NCBI GenBank assembly: GCA_947447665.1
Contig: CANFJX010000001.1
Coordinates: 1 to 64,000, forward strand
DNA: 64,000 nucleotides
DNA from: Bacteriovoracaceae bacterium
GTDB taxonomy: Bacteria > Bdellovibrionota > UBA1018
Reading direction: 5' to 3'
In this document: positions 52,507 through 60,678 of the stretch, one piece after another
How the letters are laid out: each line of letters starts with the position of its first letter
Position numbering within the stretch: the stretch's first letter is position 1
The notes under the pieces: model-generated
The model's input: the letters and a program-made list of their open reading frames with translations, nothing else
What the model was told of the DNA's origin: nothing
Databases searched by the model: none
Made by a program: the position numbers and the translations under genes

Positions 52507-53316
52507 CTATCTCCTACTTGCGATGGCCTGCATCACGATCCACATCGAATCACCGATTCTCTCAAAAATACTTCTAGCTAGTCCCTGGAACTCCTCGATA
52601 CTTAGGAACATGACAGCAAAACCAACGAGCGCGCTCACGGCAAAAGACAACATAAAAACATTGAGCTGCGGCATCGCCTTCGAGAGAATTCCAAATACTA
52701 CATTCACAGCAAACATCGAAATTGCGACAGGGGCTGCGATTTGGAGTCCAATACGAATCACGTCAGCTGTCATTTGAACTATTTTTTGAACCAGAGATGA
52801 ATAAAAGCCCATCCCTCCGATGCCTACAACCTTGTAGCTTTCCAAGGCCGCCCTCAAAAGAAGATGGTGCCCATCAAGAATCAAAAACAAGAGCATCGCC
52901 AGGGTCATCTGAAGCTGTGCTACAATTTCAGTTTGTGACTCTTGATGCGGATCATAAATACTCGCTGATGCGAAGCCCATGAAATTACCTACAAGGTTGG
53001 CCCCAAAAGCAATTCCATCAAATGCTATTTTGGCTGAAAAACCTAAGACCAAAGCGAAGCCAACTTCAAGAGCCATGGTCCCAATTAGGCCTCCTGCAGT
53101 TCCACCCCAAATTCGAGCATCTTTGGGGTGAATGTAGTTCCCAGCTACTAAAACTGGAAAGAGAACCGTAGAAATAGACAAAGACAGAAGAGCACGAACA
53201 GGTAAGGGAATCATTTTGTCCCCAAAGAACGGTAGAACACTCAGGAGAACACTGAGGCGAATCAGCACAGCGATAAATGAGATCATCTCATCGATGTTGA
53301 AATTAAACATGGACAT
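52507..53316 (-). CDS. fliR: flagellar export gate protein FliR
   Basis: The 269-residue membrane protein has 5-6 hydrophobic helices typical of FliR (VLSVLPFFGDKMIPLPVRAL, then GFALVLGFSAKIAFDGIAFG). It forms the gate core with FliP and FliQ. ATG 53316 shares its A with the stop codon of fliQ (TGATG), so translation is coupled. Confidence 0.93.
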   Translation of the reverse strand: MSMFNFNIDEMISFIAVLIRLSVLLSVLPFFGDKMIPLPVRALLSLSISTVLFPVLVAGNYIHPKDARIWGGTAGGLIGTMALEVGFALVLGFSAKIAFDGIAFGANLVGNFMGFASASIYDPHQESQTEIVAQLQMTLAMLLFLILDGHHLLLRAALESYKVVGIGGMGFYSSLVQKIVQMTADVIRIGLQIAAPVAISMFAVNVVFGILSKAMPQLNVFMLSFAVSALVGFAVMFLSIEEFQGLARSIFERIGDSMWIVMQAIASRR

Positions 53317-53585
53317 CACCGAATTACATTACCTACATTTCCAATCACATTTACCGTATATGATTCAAGCACATCCAGCATCCAGGGAGCCATCACCGTT
53401 AAAACCACTAGTACAGCGACCATTTTCGGAATAAAAGTCAAAGTTGACTCGTTAATTTGAGTGACTGCCTGCAAGATACTCACTAAAATACCGACAACCA
53501 TTGCAGCCACCAAAAGAGGTCCTGCAATATAGATAATGGTCTTGACTGCTTCGGATGCTAACGACATCAGTAGTTCTTCGTTCAT
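53316..53585 (-). CDS. fliQ: flagellar export gate protein FliQ
   Basis: The 89-residue protein has two hydrophobic helices around a Gln/Asn-rich turn (QAVTQINESTLTFIPK), the FliQ signature. The length is standard. It sits between fliP and fliR and overlaps the latter. Confidence 0.94.
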   Translation of the reverse strand: MNEELLMSLASEAVKTIIYIAGPLLVAAMVVGILVSILQAVTQINESTLTFIPKMVAVLVVLTVMAPWMLDVLESYTVNVIGNVGNVIR

Positions 53586-53630
53586 TCCCTATCTCCATGA
53601 GCTCCAAGCTCAACACTGAAGCTGATCATC

Positions 53631-54422
53631 TTAACCAAAACTTTTCACCAAACTCCCCACGATCAGTTCCCAACCATCCACCAGAACAAACAACAGCAAT
53701 TTAAAAGGCAGCGCTATGACTACAGGAGGTAGCATCATCATGCCCATCGCCATGAGAACACTCGCTACCACCATATCGAGTACTAGAAAGGGAAGATAAA
53801 GCATAAAGCCGATCTGAAATGCTGTCTTCAGCTCACTAATAACAAATGCAGGAACCAGCACATACGTCGCAACATCGGCTCTCGTTTTCGGCTTAGCTTC
53901 CTTAGACAAAGAGAGAAAAAGTTCGAGATCCTTCTCTCGGGTCTGATTAAACATGAACTCTCTTAGAGGAGCCTCAGCGCGGTCAATAGCGACTTTCTGA
54001 TCAATTTTCTCATTAAGATAGGGCTCGATTGCGTTGGAGGAGATCGCTTTAAATGTTGGTGCCATAACAAAGAAAGACAGAAAAAGAGACAGCCCGACAA
54101 TCAGTTGATTAGGGGGCATTTGCTGCGTCCCCAACGCTTGCCTTAGGAAACTTAGAACCACCACGATTCGAGTGAAAGAAGTCATCATAATCAAGATTGA
54201 GGGAGCCAGTGAGAGGACCGTGAGCATCATAATGATTCTGATGACCGATACCAATTCAGTGGGCTTTTGTTGATTAGCAAAGGACAGACTCAGCGAAGGC
54301 AAGCTCAACCCCGAAGTTCCAGGGATTAATCCCCCCGCGGCAGACGAACTCTCAGCCATCGCGGGGGCGTGGCACGCAATCAAAACAAGACTAATAAGAA
54401 TCAGGTGCTTCAAAAATTTCAT
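53631..54422 (-). CDS. fliP: flagellar export gate protein FliP
   Basis: The 263-residue protein has a cleavable-type signal sequence and four helices. LAPSILIMMTSFTRIVVVLS and LGTQQMPPNQLIVGLSLFL are FliP signatures, as is the C-terminal MGMMMLPPVVIALPFKL. It overlaps fliO by four bases. A 45-base gap lies before fliQ. Confidence 0.96.
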   Translation of the reverse strand: MKFLKHLILISLVLIACHAPAMAESSSAAGGLIPGTSGLSLPSLSLSFANQQKPTELVSVIRIIMMLTVLSLAPSILIMMTSFTRIVVVLSFLRQALGTQQMPPNQLIVGLSLFLSFFVMAPTFKAISSNAIEPYLNEKIDQKVAIDRAEAPLREFMFNQTREKDLELFLSLSKEAKPKTRADVATYVLVPAFVISELKTAFQIGFMLYLPFLVLDMVVASVLMAMGMMMLPPVVIALPFKLLLFVLVDGWELIVGSLVKSFG

Positions 54423-55546
54423 AGGGGCTTTAACCCCTCCAATCGACTCCGAATTCTCGACCTCACGCCTTGCGAGGCCATCATCGTAGGCGGCTCCTTC
54501 TGCTCTCCTAGAAGTTCTGCAAATGAAGGACTTCCTGCTGGAGGAGCGTTTTGAGTATCCTCTGCTATTTCCAGCTCCTCATCCTCGTCTGAATCCAAAA
54601 TTTGAGTAATCAGTTGGATCGAGTCCTGCGAAATACCAAGAACCAAAGTTCTTCCCGCCACTTTCACAACAGAAATACTATTTTTCGGCCCCAAGTGCTG
54701 GGTTGAGAGAACCTGAATCAATCCCTCCTTATGCCCAATCTGAAGACCAGAGACCTTTTGAATGGCTGATAATATTCCAGAACTTTTCACCTTCTTCAAC
54801 GAGCCTACTTTCTTTAAACCAAATGCCAGGGCACCAAACAAACCCACCACGGAAGCCAACTTGAGAAACACACCTCCAAAGGATGGCATTGGCTTAGCTC
54901 CCCCGAGAGAGCTTGAGCGCTTTATTACGACTTTTTCACCTTTAGCCTCCTGGAGGAGAGGGGCTTGCTCTACCTTCTGCTGTAAACTCGCCTGCTCTTC
55001 CTTGAGACTGACTCCCTCTGGTACAATTCTCTGCTTCACGGCGCTCGCAAATTTGGAGATTTCGGACTCCTGGGCCGTTCCAGCGGAGGCTCCGGTGACT
55101 CTGAAGTGAAGGGTTTTGCCCTGGAAATTCATCTGCAAACGCTTTTTATAGCTCTCTGCCTGCCCACGTACCGAGATTCTGCACCTCACCACTTTAGGAG
55201 TATACTGATAGACAAAGACCTTAGAAATAGGACCATCAGTCGATGACTTCACTTTGGCTGGATACACCGTCACAGAGTTCAGTGAAATCTGAATAATATC
55301 CTTTAAATATTCTGTGGTCACATGACTTTGCTCGATTTTGCCATCTAAACTAAGCGTAACTTCGTCGCCATGATGGAGTTCGACTTGCTTGAGAGCAGCG
55401 CCAGCAAAGGAGTTATTTGTCCACGCAAACGAAAGTATCAAGGTCGCTAACACCTTGAACTCTCGAGACGAGTCCCACCTCTTAGCAATCGAAAATCCAT
55501 CCCCTATTGCTACCGATTTTGATAGCAGGACATCATTTTTCTTCAT
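54419..55546 (-). CDS. fliO: FliO-family protein with long N-terminal extension
   Basis: The 375-residue protein sits where FliO is expected, between fliN and fliP, overlapping both by four bases. A membrane helix (GVFLKLASVVGLFGALAFGL, near 225-245) and the cytoplasmic part (LQIGHKEGLIQVLSTQHLGP, VVKVAGRTLVLGIS) match FliO. The N-terminal ~200 residues form an extra periplasmic beta-rich part after a signal-type helix (VELHHGDEVTLSLDGKIEQ), resembling an AMIN-type domain. E. coli FliO has only ~120 residues. FliO helps assemble the FliP ring. Confidence 0.8.
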   Translation of the reverse strand: MKKNDVLLSKSVAIGDGFSIAKRWDSSREFKVLATLILSFAWTNNSFAGAALKQVELHHGDEVTLSLDGKIEQSHVTTEYLKDIIQISLNSVTVYPAKVKSSTDGPISKVFVYQYTPKVVRCRISVRGQAESYKKRLQMNFQGKTLHFRVTGASAGTAQESEISKFASAVKQRIVPEGVSLKEEQASLQQKVEQAPLLQEAKGEKVVIKRSSSLGGAKPMPSFGGVFLKLASVVGLFGALAFGLKKVGSLKKVKSSGILSAIQKVSGLQIGHKEGLIQVLSTQHLGPKNSISVVKVAGRTLVLGISQDSIQLITQILDSDEDEELEIAEDTQNAPPAGSPSFAELLGEQKEPPTMMASQGVRSRIRSRLEGLKPL

Positions 55547-55938
55547 TTAAGCTGCTCAATTCGCTCCACAGGAGAAATAATATCAGTCAATCGCACACCA
55601 AATTTCTCGTTGACGACTACAACTTCCCCCCTCGCAATCAACTTATCATTGATTAAAATCTCAAGCGGTTCGCCAGCAAACTTGGACAATTCTACGACAG
55701 AACCCTGACCCAACTGCAAGATCTCTCGGATCGCCATGCGACATCGGCCCAACTCAGCCGTTACTTTCAATGGAATATCAAGAATGAAATCTAGCGATTG
55801 AATCGCCGGACCATTACCCCGTGCAGAGCCACTCGCACCAGCAGAACCCCCTCCCGCCGAAGCTGTGCCTTGCGCAGAAAAGGCCGCATCGATATTTCCC
55901 AACTTCATATCACCCATAGGTGAAGCAGCATCAGCCAT
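55543..55938 (-). CDS. fliN: flagellar C-ring protein FliN
   Basis: The 131-residue protein has a Ser/Ala/Gly-rich N-terminus and the SpoA (FliN/FliM C-terminal) domain: LDFILDIPLKVTAELGRCRM, LGQGSVVELSKFAGEPLEIL and NEKFGVRLTDIISPVERIEQL. It forms the lower C-ring and docks FliH-FliI. ATGA overlap with fliO. Confidence 0.96.
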   Translation of the reverse strand: MADAASPMGDMKLGNIDAAFSAQGTASAGGGSAGASGSARGNGPAIQSLDFILDIPLKVTAELGRCRMAIREILQLGQGSVVELSKFAGEPLEILINDKLIARGEVVVVNEKFGVRLTDIISPVERIEQLK

Positions 55939-55953
55939 GATTATCTTCCTCTC

Positions 55954-56973
55954 TTACTTACTATCTACGATTCGTGTCACTTGAACTGCTCGATTACCCC
56001 TCGAAACACCTAATAAACAATTTAACTTTGGAACGCCCTCAATAGTCACCTTGAGTTCTCCATCTGCATCTTGTCCAAGCGGGATAATGTCACCGACTTC
56101 TAAATTAACCAGGTCTCCGACCGTGATAGTAGCCGAACCCAAGTTCACCAGGACCTCTGCCTCAATCGTACGAAGATGTCCCTCTAGCTTTTCTGTCCAT
56201 TCACGGTCTGCATGGTCCATCTCAGTCTGAAATGAAGAATTGAGTTTATTCTTGATTGGCTCGAGGGTCGCATAGGGGATAACAAGAGCCATGGTCCCAC
56301 TGGCATTTTCTAGCTCGACTTCAAATGTGGTCGAAACAATCACGTCTGATGGTGGCACCACTCCGACAAACTGTGGATTCACCTCGGTCCTAACAAAATT
56401 TACATCCACCTTATGAACTGGGAGCCAGGCTTCCTCCAGATCCTTAATCGCAATATCCATTACTTTTCGCATAATGGAGAGCTCGATGCGGGTGAACTCT
56501 TTCCCCTCCATCTTTGTATAGGGTCGATCTGTTCCACCAAAGAAGCTATCAACGAGTGCATAGGTGAGTTTTGATTCAAAAACAAGGATAGCTGGACCGC
56601 GAAGCGATTCAAATTTCATGATGCACATACAGCTAGGAATCGGTAAAGTATTCACAAACTCACCGAACTTGATGAGGTCAGTCGATATTACGCTGATCGC
56701 CGCGATTTTTCTCAACGCATTTGACAGTGACATCCTAAAGAGCCGAATAAAACGCTCGTAAATAATGTCGAGCGTTGGCATTCGCCCACGAATAACTCGG
56801 TCCTGATTGCTCAAATCAAATAGAGTATACTCCACATCGGGGATAACTTCGAGCGCCCCATCACCAGCCCCTGACAAATTGGCACTCCCTCCGACTGGAG
56901 TTGAGGCGGCCCCTCCTTCAGAAACTGCATTGAGTAATGCATCAACTTCATCTTGTGATAAAACCTGATTCAT
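55954..56973 (-). CDS. fliM: flagellar motor switch protein FliM
   Basis: The 339-residue protein starts NQVLSQDEVDALLNAVSEGG, the CheY-P-binding helix. The central domain carries GEFVNTLPIPSCMCIMKFES and DSFFGGTDRPY (GGxGxPY-like), and a C-terminal SpoA domain follows (LEVGDIIPL, GVPKLNC). It switches motor rotation. 15 bases separate it from fliN. Confidence 0.96.
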   Translation of the reverse strand: MNQVLSQDEVDALLNAVSEGGAASTPVGGSANLSGAGDGALEVIPDVEYTLFDLSNQDRVIRGRMPTLDIIYERFIRLFRMSLSNALRKIAAISVISTDLIKFGEFVNTLPIPSCMCIMKFESLRGPAILVFESKLTYALVDSFFGGTDRPYTKMEGKEFTRIELSIMRKVMDIAIKDLEEAWLPVHKVDVNFVRTEVNPQFVGVVPPSDVIVSTTFEVELENASGTMALVIPYATLEPIKNKLNSSFQTEMDHADREWTEKLEGHLRTIEAEVLVNLGSATITVGDLVNLEVGDIIPLGQDADGELKVTIEGVPKLNCLLGVSRGNRAVQVTRIVDSK

Positions 56974-57030
56974 CTTTGAGCCATCCTAGCTAAACGAGAT
57001 GAAGCCTCCTGCCGCACCTCAAATTCCCAC

Positions 57031-57678
57031 TCAACCTGACAATGAGAAACTCGTGAAAAATACGCCTTTCACTTTACCGCTGACCAAAAAACTATTAAGT
57101 GAACTTTTGATTTCTTCTTTTAGGTATTCTCTGCCATCGACGGTTGCCAGGTCTGATGGCTTTTTGCTGTTAAAAAGGTCGATGACAGCGTTTCTTATCT
57201 GAGGGTTTTTTTGATTTACTTCTCCCTCAGTGTCCTCATTGGGGACTTCTAGAGATATAGTAACCCGAACAAATTTGGGGCTACTGCTGCCAGGCGTTGA
57301 AAGATTGACGGTGAACTGATCCAGCGCGACCATTTTTTCACCAGATTTAGTGGCAAATAACGCTCGAGTGAGGGAGCCTCCGTGCTCTCCGCCGTGCTCT
57401 CCGCCGTGCTCTCCACCACCCTCGCCGCCGTGCTCGCCGTGGCCACCCTTAGCTTCGCCACCTTCTTTTTTATCGCTCTCAGATTGGACAGCAATATCTT
57501 CAACCGAGGTCCGCTCCTTATCCTTCTTAAAACTCACAAAGAGGAGAGCCAACATCCCTAAAGTCACAAGCACATTCACTAGCGAAAGAATTATCACTAA
57601 TTTATTATTTCCGCCTTTTTGCTCGACAGGGGGCGGAACTGCGCTTTCTTGAGCATCACTTTTTTTATCAGAAGACAT
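57031..57678 (-). CDS. fliL: flagellar basal-body protein FliL with His/Gly-rich insert
   Basis: The 215-residue protein has one helix (LVIILSLVNVLVTLGMLALL, ~27-46) and a periplasmic FliL domain (VALDQFTVNLSTPGSSSPKF, VRVTISLEV, then REYLKEEIKSSLNSFL). Between them lies a GHGEHGGEG...GEHGGEHGG stretch (~77-100) encoded by near-exact 12-base repeats at ~57383-57440. FliL surrounds and stabilises stator units. GGAGG is before the ATG. A hairpin separates it from flgE. Confidence 0.9.
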   Translation of the reverse strand: MSSDKKSDAQESAVPPPVEQKGGNNKLVIILSLVNVLVTLGMLALLFVSFKKDKERTSVEDIAVQSESDKKEGGEAKGGHGEHGGEGGGEHGGEHGGEHGGSLTRALFATKSGEKMVALDQFTVNLSTPGSSSPKFVRVTISLEVPNEDTEGEVNQKNPQIRNAVIDLFNSKKPSDLATVDGREYLKEEIKSSLNSFLVSGKVKGVFFTSFSLSG

Positions 57679-57740
57679 GAAAGGGCACCTCCAGCAATAT
57701 TATCTATTTTGCTATGCAAGAGGTGAAATAGGCAAGCAGT

Positions 57741-57784
57741 AAATCCCGATAGAGCGGTGCTTATTTTTCGCTCTATCGGGATTT
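57741..57784 (-). terminator. 16-bp hairpin between flgE and fliL
   Basis: aaatcccgatagagcg (57741-57756) and cgctctatcgggattt (57769-57784) are perfect inverted repeats with a 12-base loop. It follows the flgE stop on the minus strand and precedes fliL, so it probably ends the upstream flagellar operon. The T-run is short on this strand and longer on the other. Confidence 0.65.
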
Positions 57785-57812
57785 TTAAATTAATTATGTG
57801 AATTTACGTAAT

Positions 57813-59096
57813 CTAGTTACGCTTAAGATTAATTACTTCCTGCAGCATTTCATCGGAGGTGGTCACCACCTTCGTATTTGCTTGGAAGTTTCTTTGAGCT
57901 TGCATTAAGTTAATCAGCTCCGAAGCTACATCGGTAGTCGAAGACTCAAGAGTCTTCGACGATACACGACCACGACCACCCGTTTGTGGCGAACCAATAG
58001 TTGCCTGTCCGGAAGATCTGCTCTCACGCATTCGGTTTTGACCCATTTTGAACATACCTTCTGGATTTTCAAATTTAGCCAATGCCACCTGAGCTACGTT
58101 GACATTCTCACCGTTAGAATAGACCGCCGTCAAAGAACCGTCATCATTGAAGGTCATTCCAGAGAGTGTCCCTGCAGTGAATCCATCCTGGCCGGTCTTA
58201 TAAGCTTCGGATGACGATCCATATTGAGTGACCTGGAGACCCTGGCCCCCGTGCATCTTATCATCCCCGAAGTTAAACTTGATGGCTTGGTCAGGCTGGG
58301 CGCCCTTATTGAAATTAAACACTGACTTCTCGGTGGTCTGCTCCTTAAGTCGTCCGTCGGTATCGAATACCAACTTACCCTTGGCGCACTCGACCATTTC
58401 ATCTTTCTTCCCGTTAACAACTTCGTCACCCTTTACCATCGCTCTCCACGTCCACACACCATCCTGGGTCCGATTAAAATAGACCGTTGAAACGTGGGCC
58501 GTCCCTGCGGTATCGAAGACCGTAACACCCGTTCCAAAATGAGCAGACGAATCTGGATTTGCTGGATCAAAGACCTTAGTAAGATCAGCCCTAAGGTCGA
58601 GGTTCATATTTAATTTAACTTCCGTGGTCTTTTTTGCGTCAATTACGGTCTTTTTGATCCCGATTTCACCCATCTTTGACGTTATTTTACCAGTATCATC
58701 GGCCTGGAATCCCATCACATGGTAGTTGTCATTATTGATCAGTTTGCCATCCTTATCAAAATGGAAGCTCCCGTTGCGTGAATAGCATTGACCATCCGAA
58801 CCAGAAAGTACGAAGTAACCATCACCAGTCACAGCTAGATCAGTAGGAGAATCGGTTTGAAGGATCGATCCCTGCGAAAGGACAGGGTTCACGGCCGAAA
58901 GATGCACCCCACAGCCAATCTGATTTCCACCCAAAAGACCCTTGAGCGATTTTGATATCATGTCCGAGAATTCTGGACGACTCGTCTTAAAACCGACGGT
59001 GCTCGCATTGGCGATATTATCACCATAAAGAGACATGGCTTCACTTTGACCCGAAAGACCAGACAAACCTGTATAAAGAGATGCTAATATACCCAT
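57813..59096 (-). CDS. flgE: flagellar hook protein FlgE
   Basis: The 427-residue protein starts MGILASLYTGLSGLSGQSEA and has the conserved rod/hook N-terminus (NIANASTVGFKTSRPEFSDM), a middle FlgE domain and the C-terminal ELINLMQAQRNFQANTKVV helix. It polymerises as the hook. ATG 59096 has AGGAGG 8 bases upstream; a longer frame adds no conserved residues. A 23-base hairpin-like element (59140-59165) lies upstream. Confidence 0.95.
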   Translation of the reverse strand: MGILASLYTGLSGLSGQSEAMSLYGDNIANASTVGFKTSRPEFSDMISKSLKGLLGGNQIGCGVHLSAVNPVLSQGSILQTDSPTDLAVTGDGYFVLSGSDGQCYSRNGSFHFDKDGKLINNDNYHVMGFQADDTGKITSKMGEIGIKKTVIDAKKTTEVKLNMNLDLRADLTKVFDPANPDSSAHFGTGVTVFDTAGTAHVSTVYFNRTQDGVWTWRAMVKGDEVVNGKKDEMVECAKGKLVFDTDGRLKEQTTEKSVFNFNKGAQPDQAIKFNFGDDKMHGGQGLQVTQYGSSSEAYKTGQDGFTAGTLSGMTFNDDGSLTAVYSNGENVNVAQVALAKFENPEGMFKMGQNRMRESRSSGQATIGSPQTGGRGRVSSKTLESSTTDVASELINLMQAQRNFQANTKVVTTSDEMLQEVINLKRN

Positions 59097-59139
59097 AGAG
59101 ACGCCTCCTTGCGTCATTTACTCGTTTAGAGATTCAACT

Positions 59140-59165
59140 CTGATCCGTCAATCAGTCGGGATCAG
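59140..59165. promoter_or_regulatory. 7-bp inverted repeat upstream of flgE
   Basis: CTGATCC (59140-59146) and GGATCAG (59159-59165) are perfect inverted repeats with a 12-base loop, in the 110-base gap between the TIGR02530 gene and flgE. Could be an attenuator or an operator; there is no T-run. Confidence 0.35.
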
Positions 59166-59206
59166 CTAGGCTTCCCTCTACGGGTCCAGCCCTTCTACCA
59201 CTCAAA

Positions 59207-59635
59207 CTAAATTAAAACTGCTCCATCAATATTCGTAAACACATTACCAGACATCGAGTTTCGATCCACTGCCGTAATTACTGTTCTATTCTTGACGTTC
59301 ACTATTAAGGCTGCATCAGCAGTCAAAATGAGTGTGTCCTCAACCCCCTTTGAATCGGCTCTATCTACAGCCTCATTCACCTTAGCAAGCGTGGTAGCGT
59401 CCAGGTTGATTTTTCGATCACGAAGCCGTTGACTTGCGTGGGCTGAAAACTTCAATGGAGCTCTGATCTGGTCTAAATCCCCTGGTGATTTTGAAGTCTT
59501 TAACTTCTCTTCGAAGACCTGATCAAACTCCCCCTGAACTCCTTCTCCCTTTCGGATCGGACGATCCGAGGAACCAACACCGCTCTGCCCAGGCAGAGAG
59601 GTGATACTTGGATAGAGAAACGGTCCTTGACTCAC
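59207..59635 (-). CDS. flagellar operon protein (TIGR02530 family)
   Basis: The 142-residue protein has LKFSAHASQRLRDRKINLDA, then VNEAVDRADSKGVEDTLIL and ALIVNVKNRTVITAVDR, the signature of TIGR02530 proteins found between flgD and flgE in many flagellar operons. The role is not known in detail; hook-assembly related by context. It overlaps flgD by four bases. Confidence 0.88.
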   Translation of the reverse strand: MSQGPFLYPSITSLPGQSGVGSSDRPIRKGEGVQGEFDQVFEEKLKTSKSPGDLDQIRAPLKFSAHASQRLRDRKINLDATTLAKVNEAVDRADSKGVEDTLILTADAALIVNVKNRTVITAVDRNSMSGNVFTNIDGAVLI

Positions 59636-60600
59636 TGCGACTCACCCCCTTTCAATCCATTAGGAAAACCTTTTTCAGTATCTTGATTAACAACCGCCGG
59701 CTGAGCTGCCACCACTTGGTTCTGCGGAGCCATTACTGGCGGCATCGCACTTAATGGACTCTGGAACGGCACAAAATTTGGCTTCTGACTCGGCATCTGC
59801 GACTGCTCTAAATCCACTCGGACGATATTCCGCATCGTAATCTTTTCTTGGTGATGAGCATCCCCCACCAAAAGTACGGGCTCAAGTCCCTCGAAACTCA
59901 CTCCAATCACCTTCGATTGCGCCTGTGGATTCATCGAGATGTTTTGTCCACGCTCATCCTTAGCCTCAATTTTCAAAGTGTAATCTCCGGACTTACTAGG
60001 AAGCGAATTATTTTTCAGACCGTCCCATATTAAGCTTACCTCGCCCGCACTTTGTTTTCCAAGCTCTTTATGAAAAACTTCTTCCCCTGCTGCGTTCATT
60101 ACTGAAACTCGGGCCGACACAGCTGGTCTAGGCAAGTTGAAGTTCAGTGACTCATTCTCGCCTTCAGTATGTGGAAATCGCTCACGATCGATGGTTACTG
60201 TCTTACCGATCATATTAGTCATCACCATCTGTTCAAGTGGCTTATTTTGAGCTCCAAGCTTATTTATATTTTGATTCACATTTTGTAACTGCTCTACTGA
60301 TGTAAACTGAGCAACCTGAGTCGCCATCTGCTCAGCCTTGAATGGATTAGTTGGATCTTGATTTTTCATTTGGCTGATCATAATCCTAAGAAAATCATCT
60401 TTTCCAAGAGTCTTTTTCGCTTCCCTAGGTTTCTCAGCTTTTTGTCCATACTTAGCCTGAATCTGCTTATATACATCTCCAAACTTTGCCGCTGTTGCGC
60501 TTTCCTTTTGATCAACTTCCTGTGAAAACTGCCCAGTTACAGATGATTCCTGACTCGATGGGACCGGAAGACTTCCTTGATTTCTTATACTACTTAGCAT
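59632..60600 (-). CDS. flgD: flagellar hook cap protein FlgD
   Basis: The 322-residue protein has LGKDDFLRIMISQMKNQDPT and ATQVAQFTSVEQLQNVNQNI, the FlgD N-terminal signature, then a tudor/FnIII-like part (SLIWDGLKNNSLPSKSGDYT). It caps the growing hook. It has a Pro/Gln-rich C-terminal tail. It lies 78 bases after fliK. Confidence 0.94.
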   Translation of the reverse strand: MLSSIRNQGSLPVPSSQESSVTGQFSQEVDQKESATAAKFGDVYKQIQAKYGQKAEKPREAKKTLGKDDFLRIMISQMKNQDPTNPFKAEQMATQVAQFTSVEQLQNVNQNINKLGAQNKPLEQMVMTNMIGKTVTIDRERFPHTEGENESLNFNLPRPAVSARVSVMNAAGEEVFHKELGKQSAGEVSLIWDGLKNNSLPSKSGDYTLKIEAKDERGQNISMNPQAQSKVIGVSFEGLEPVLLVGDAHHQEKITMRNIVRVDLEQSQMPSQKPNFVPFQSPLSAMPPVMAPQNQVVAAQPAVVNQDTEKGFPNGLKGGESQ

Positions 60601-60678
60601 GATTCATTTATTTCCTTCGCAACCCACTTGAACCTAATTTAATGATCCAGACCTAAAAAAATTTATTTAAAACTCTAA

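Noticed and set aside
57249..57652. Repeat-rich frames over the FliL His stretch (both strands)
   Set aside because: Shadows of the FliL His/Gly repeat.
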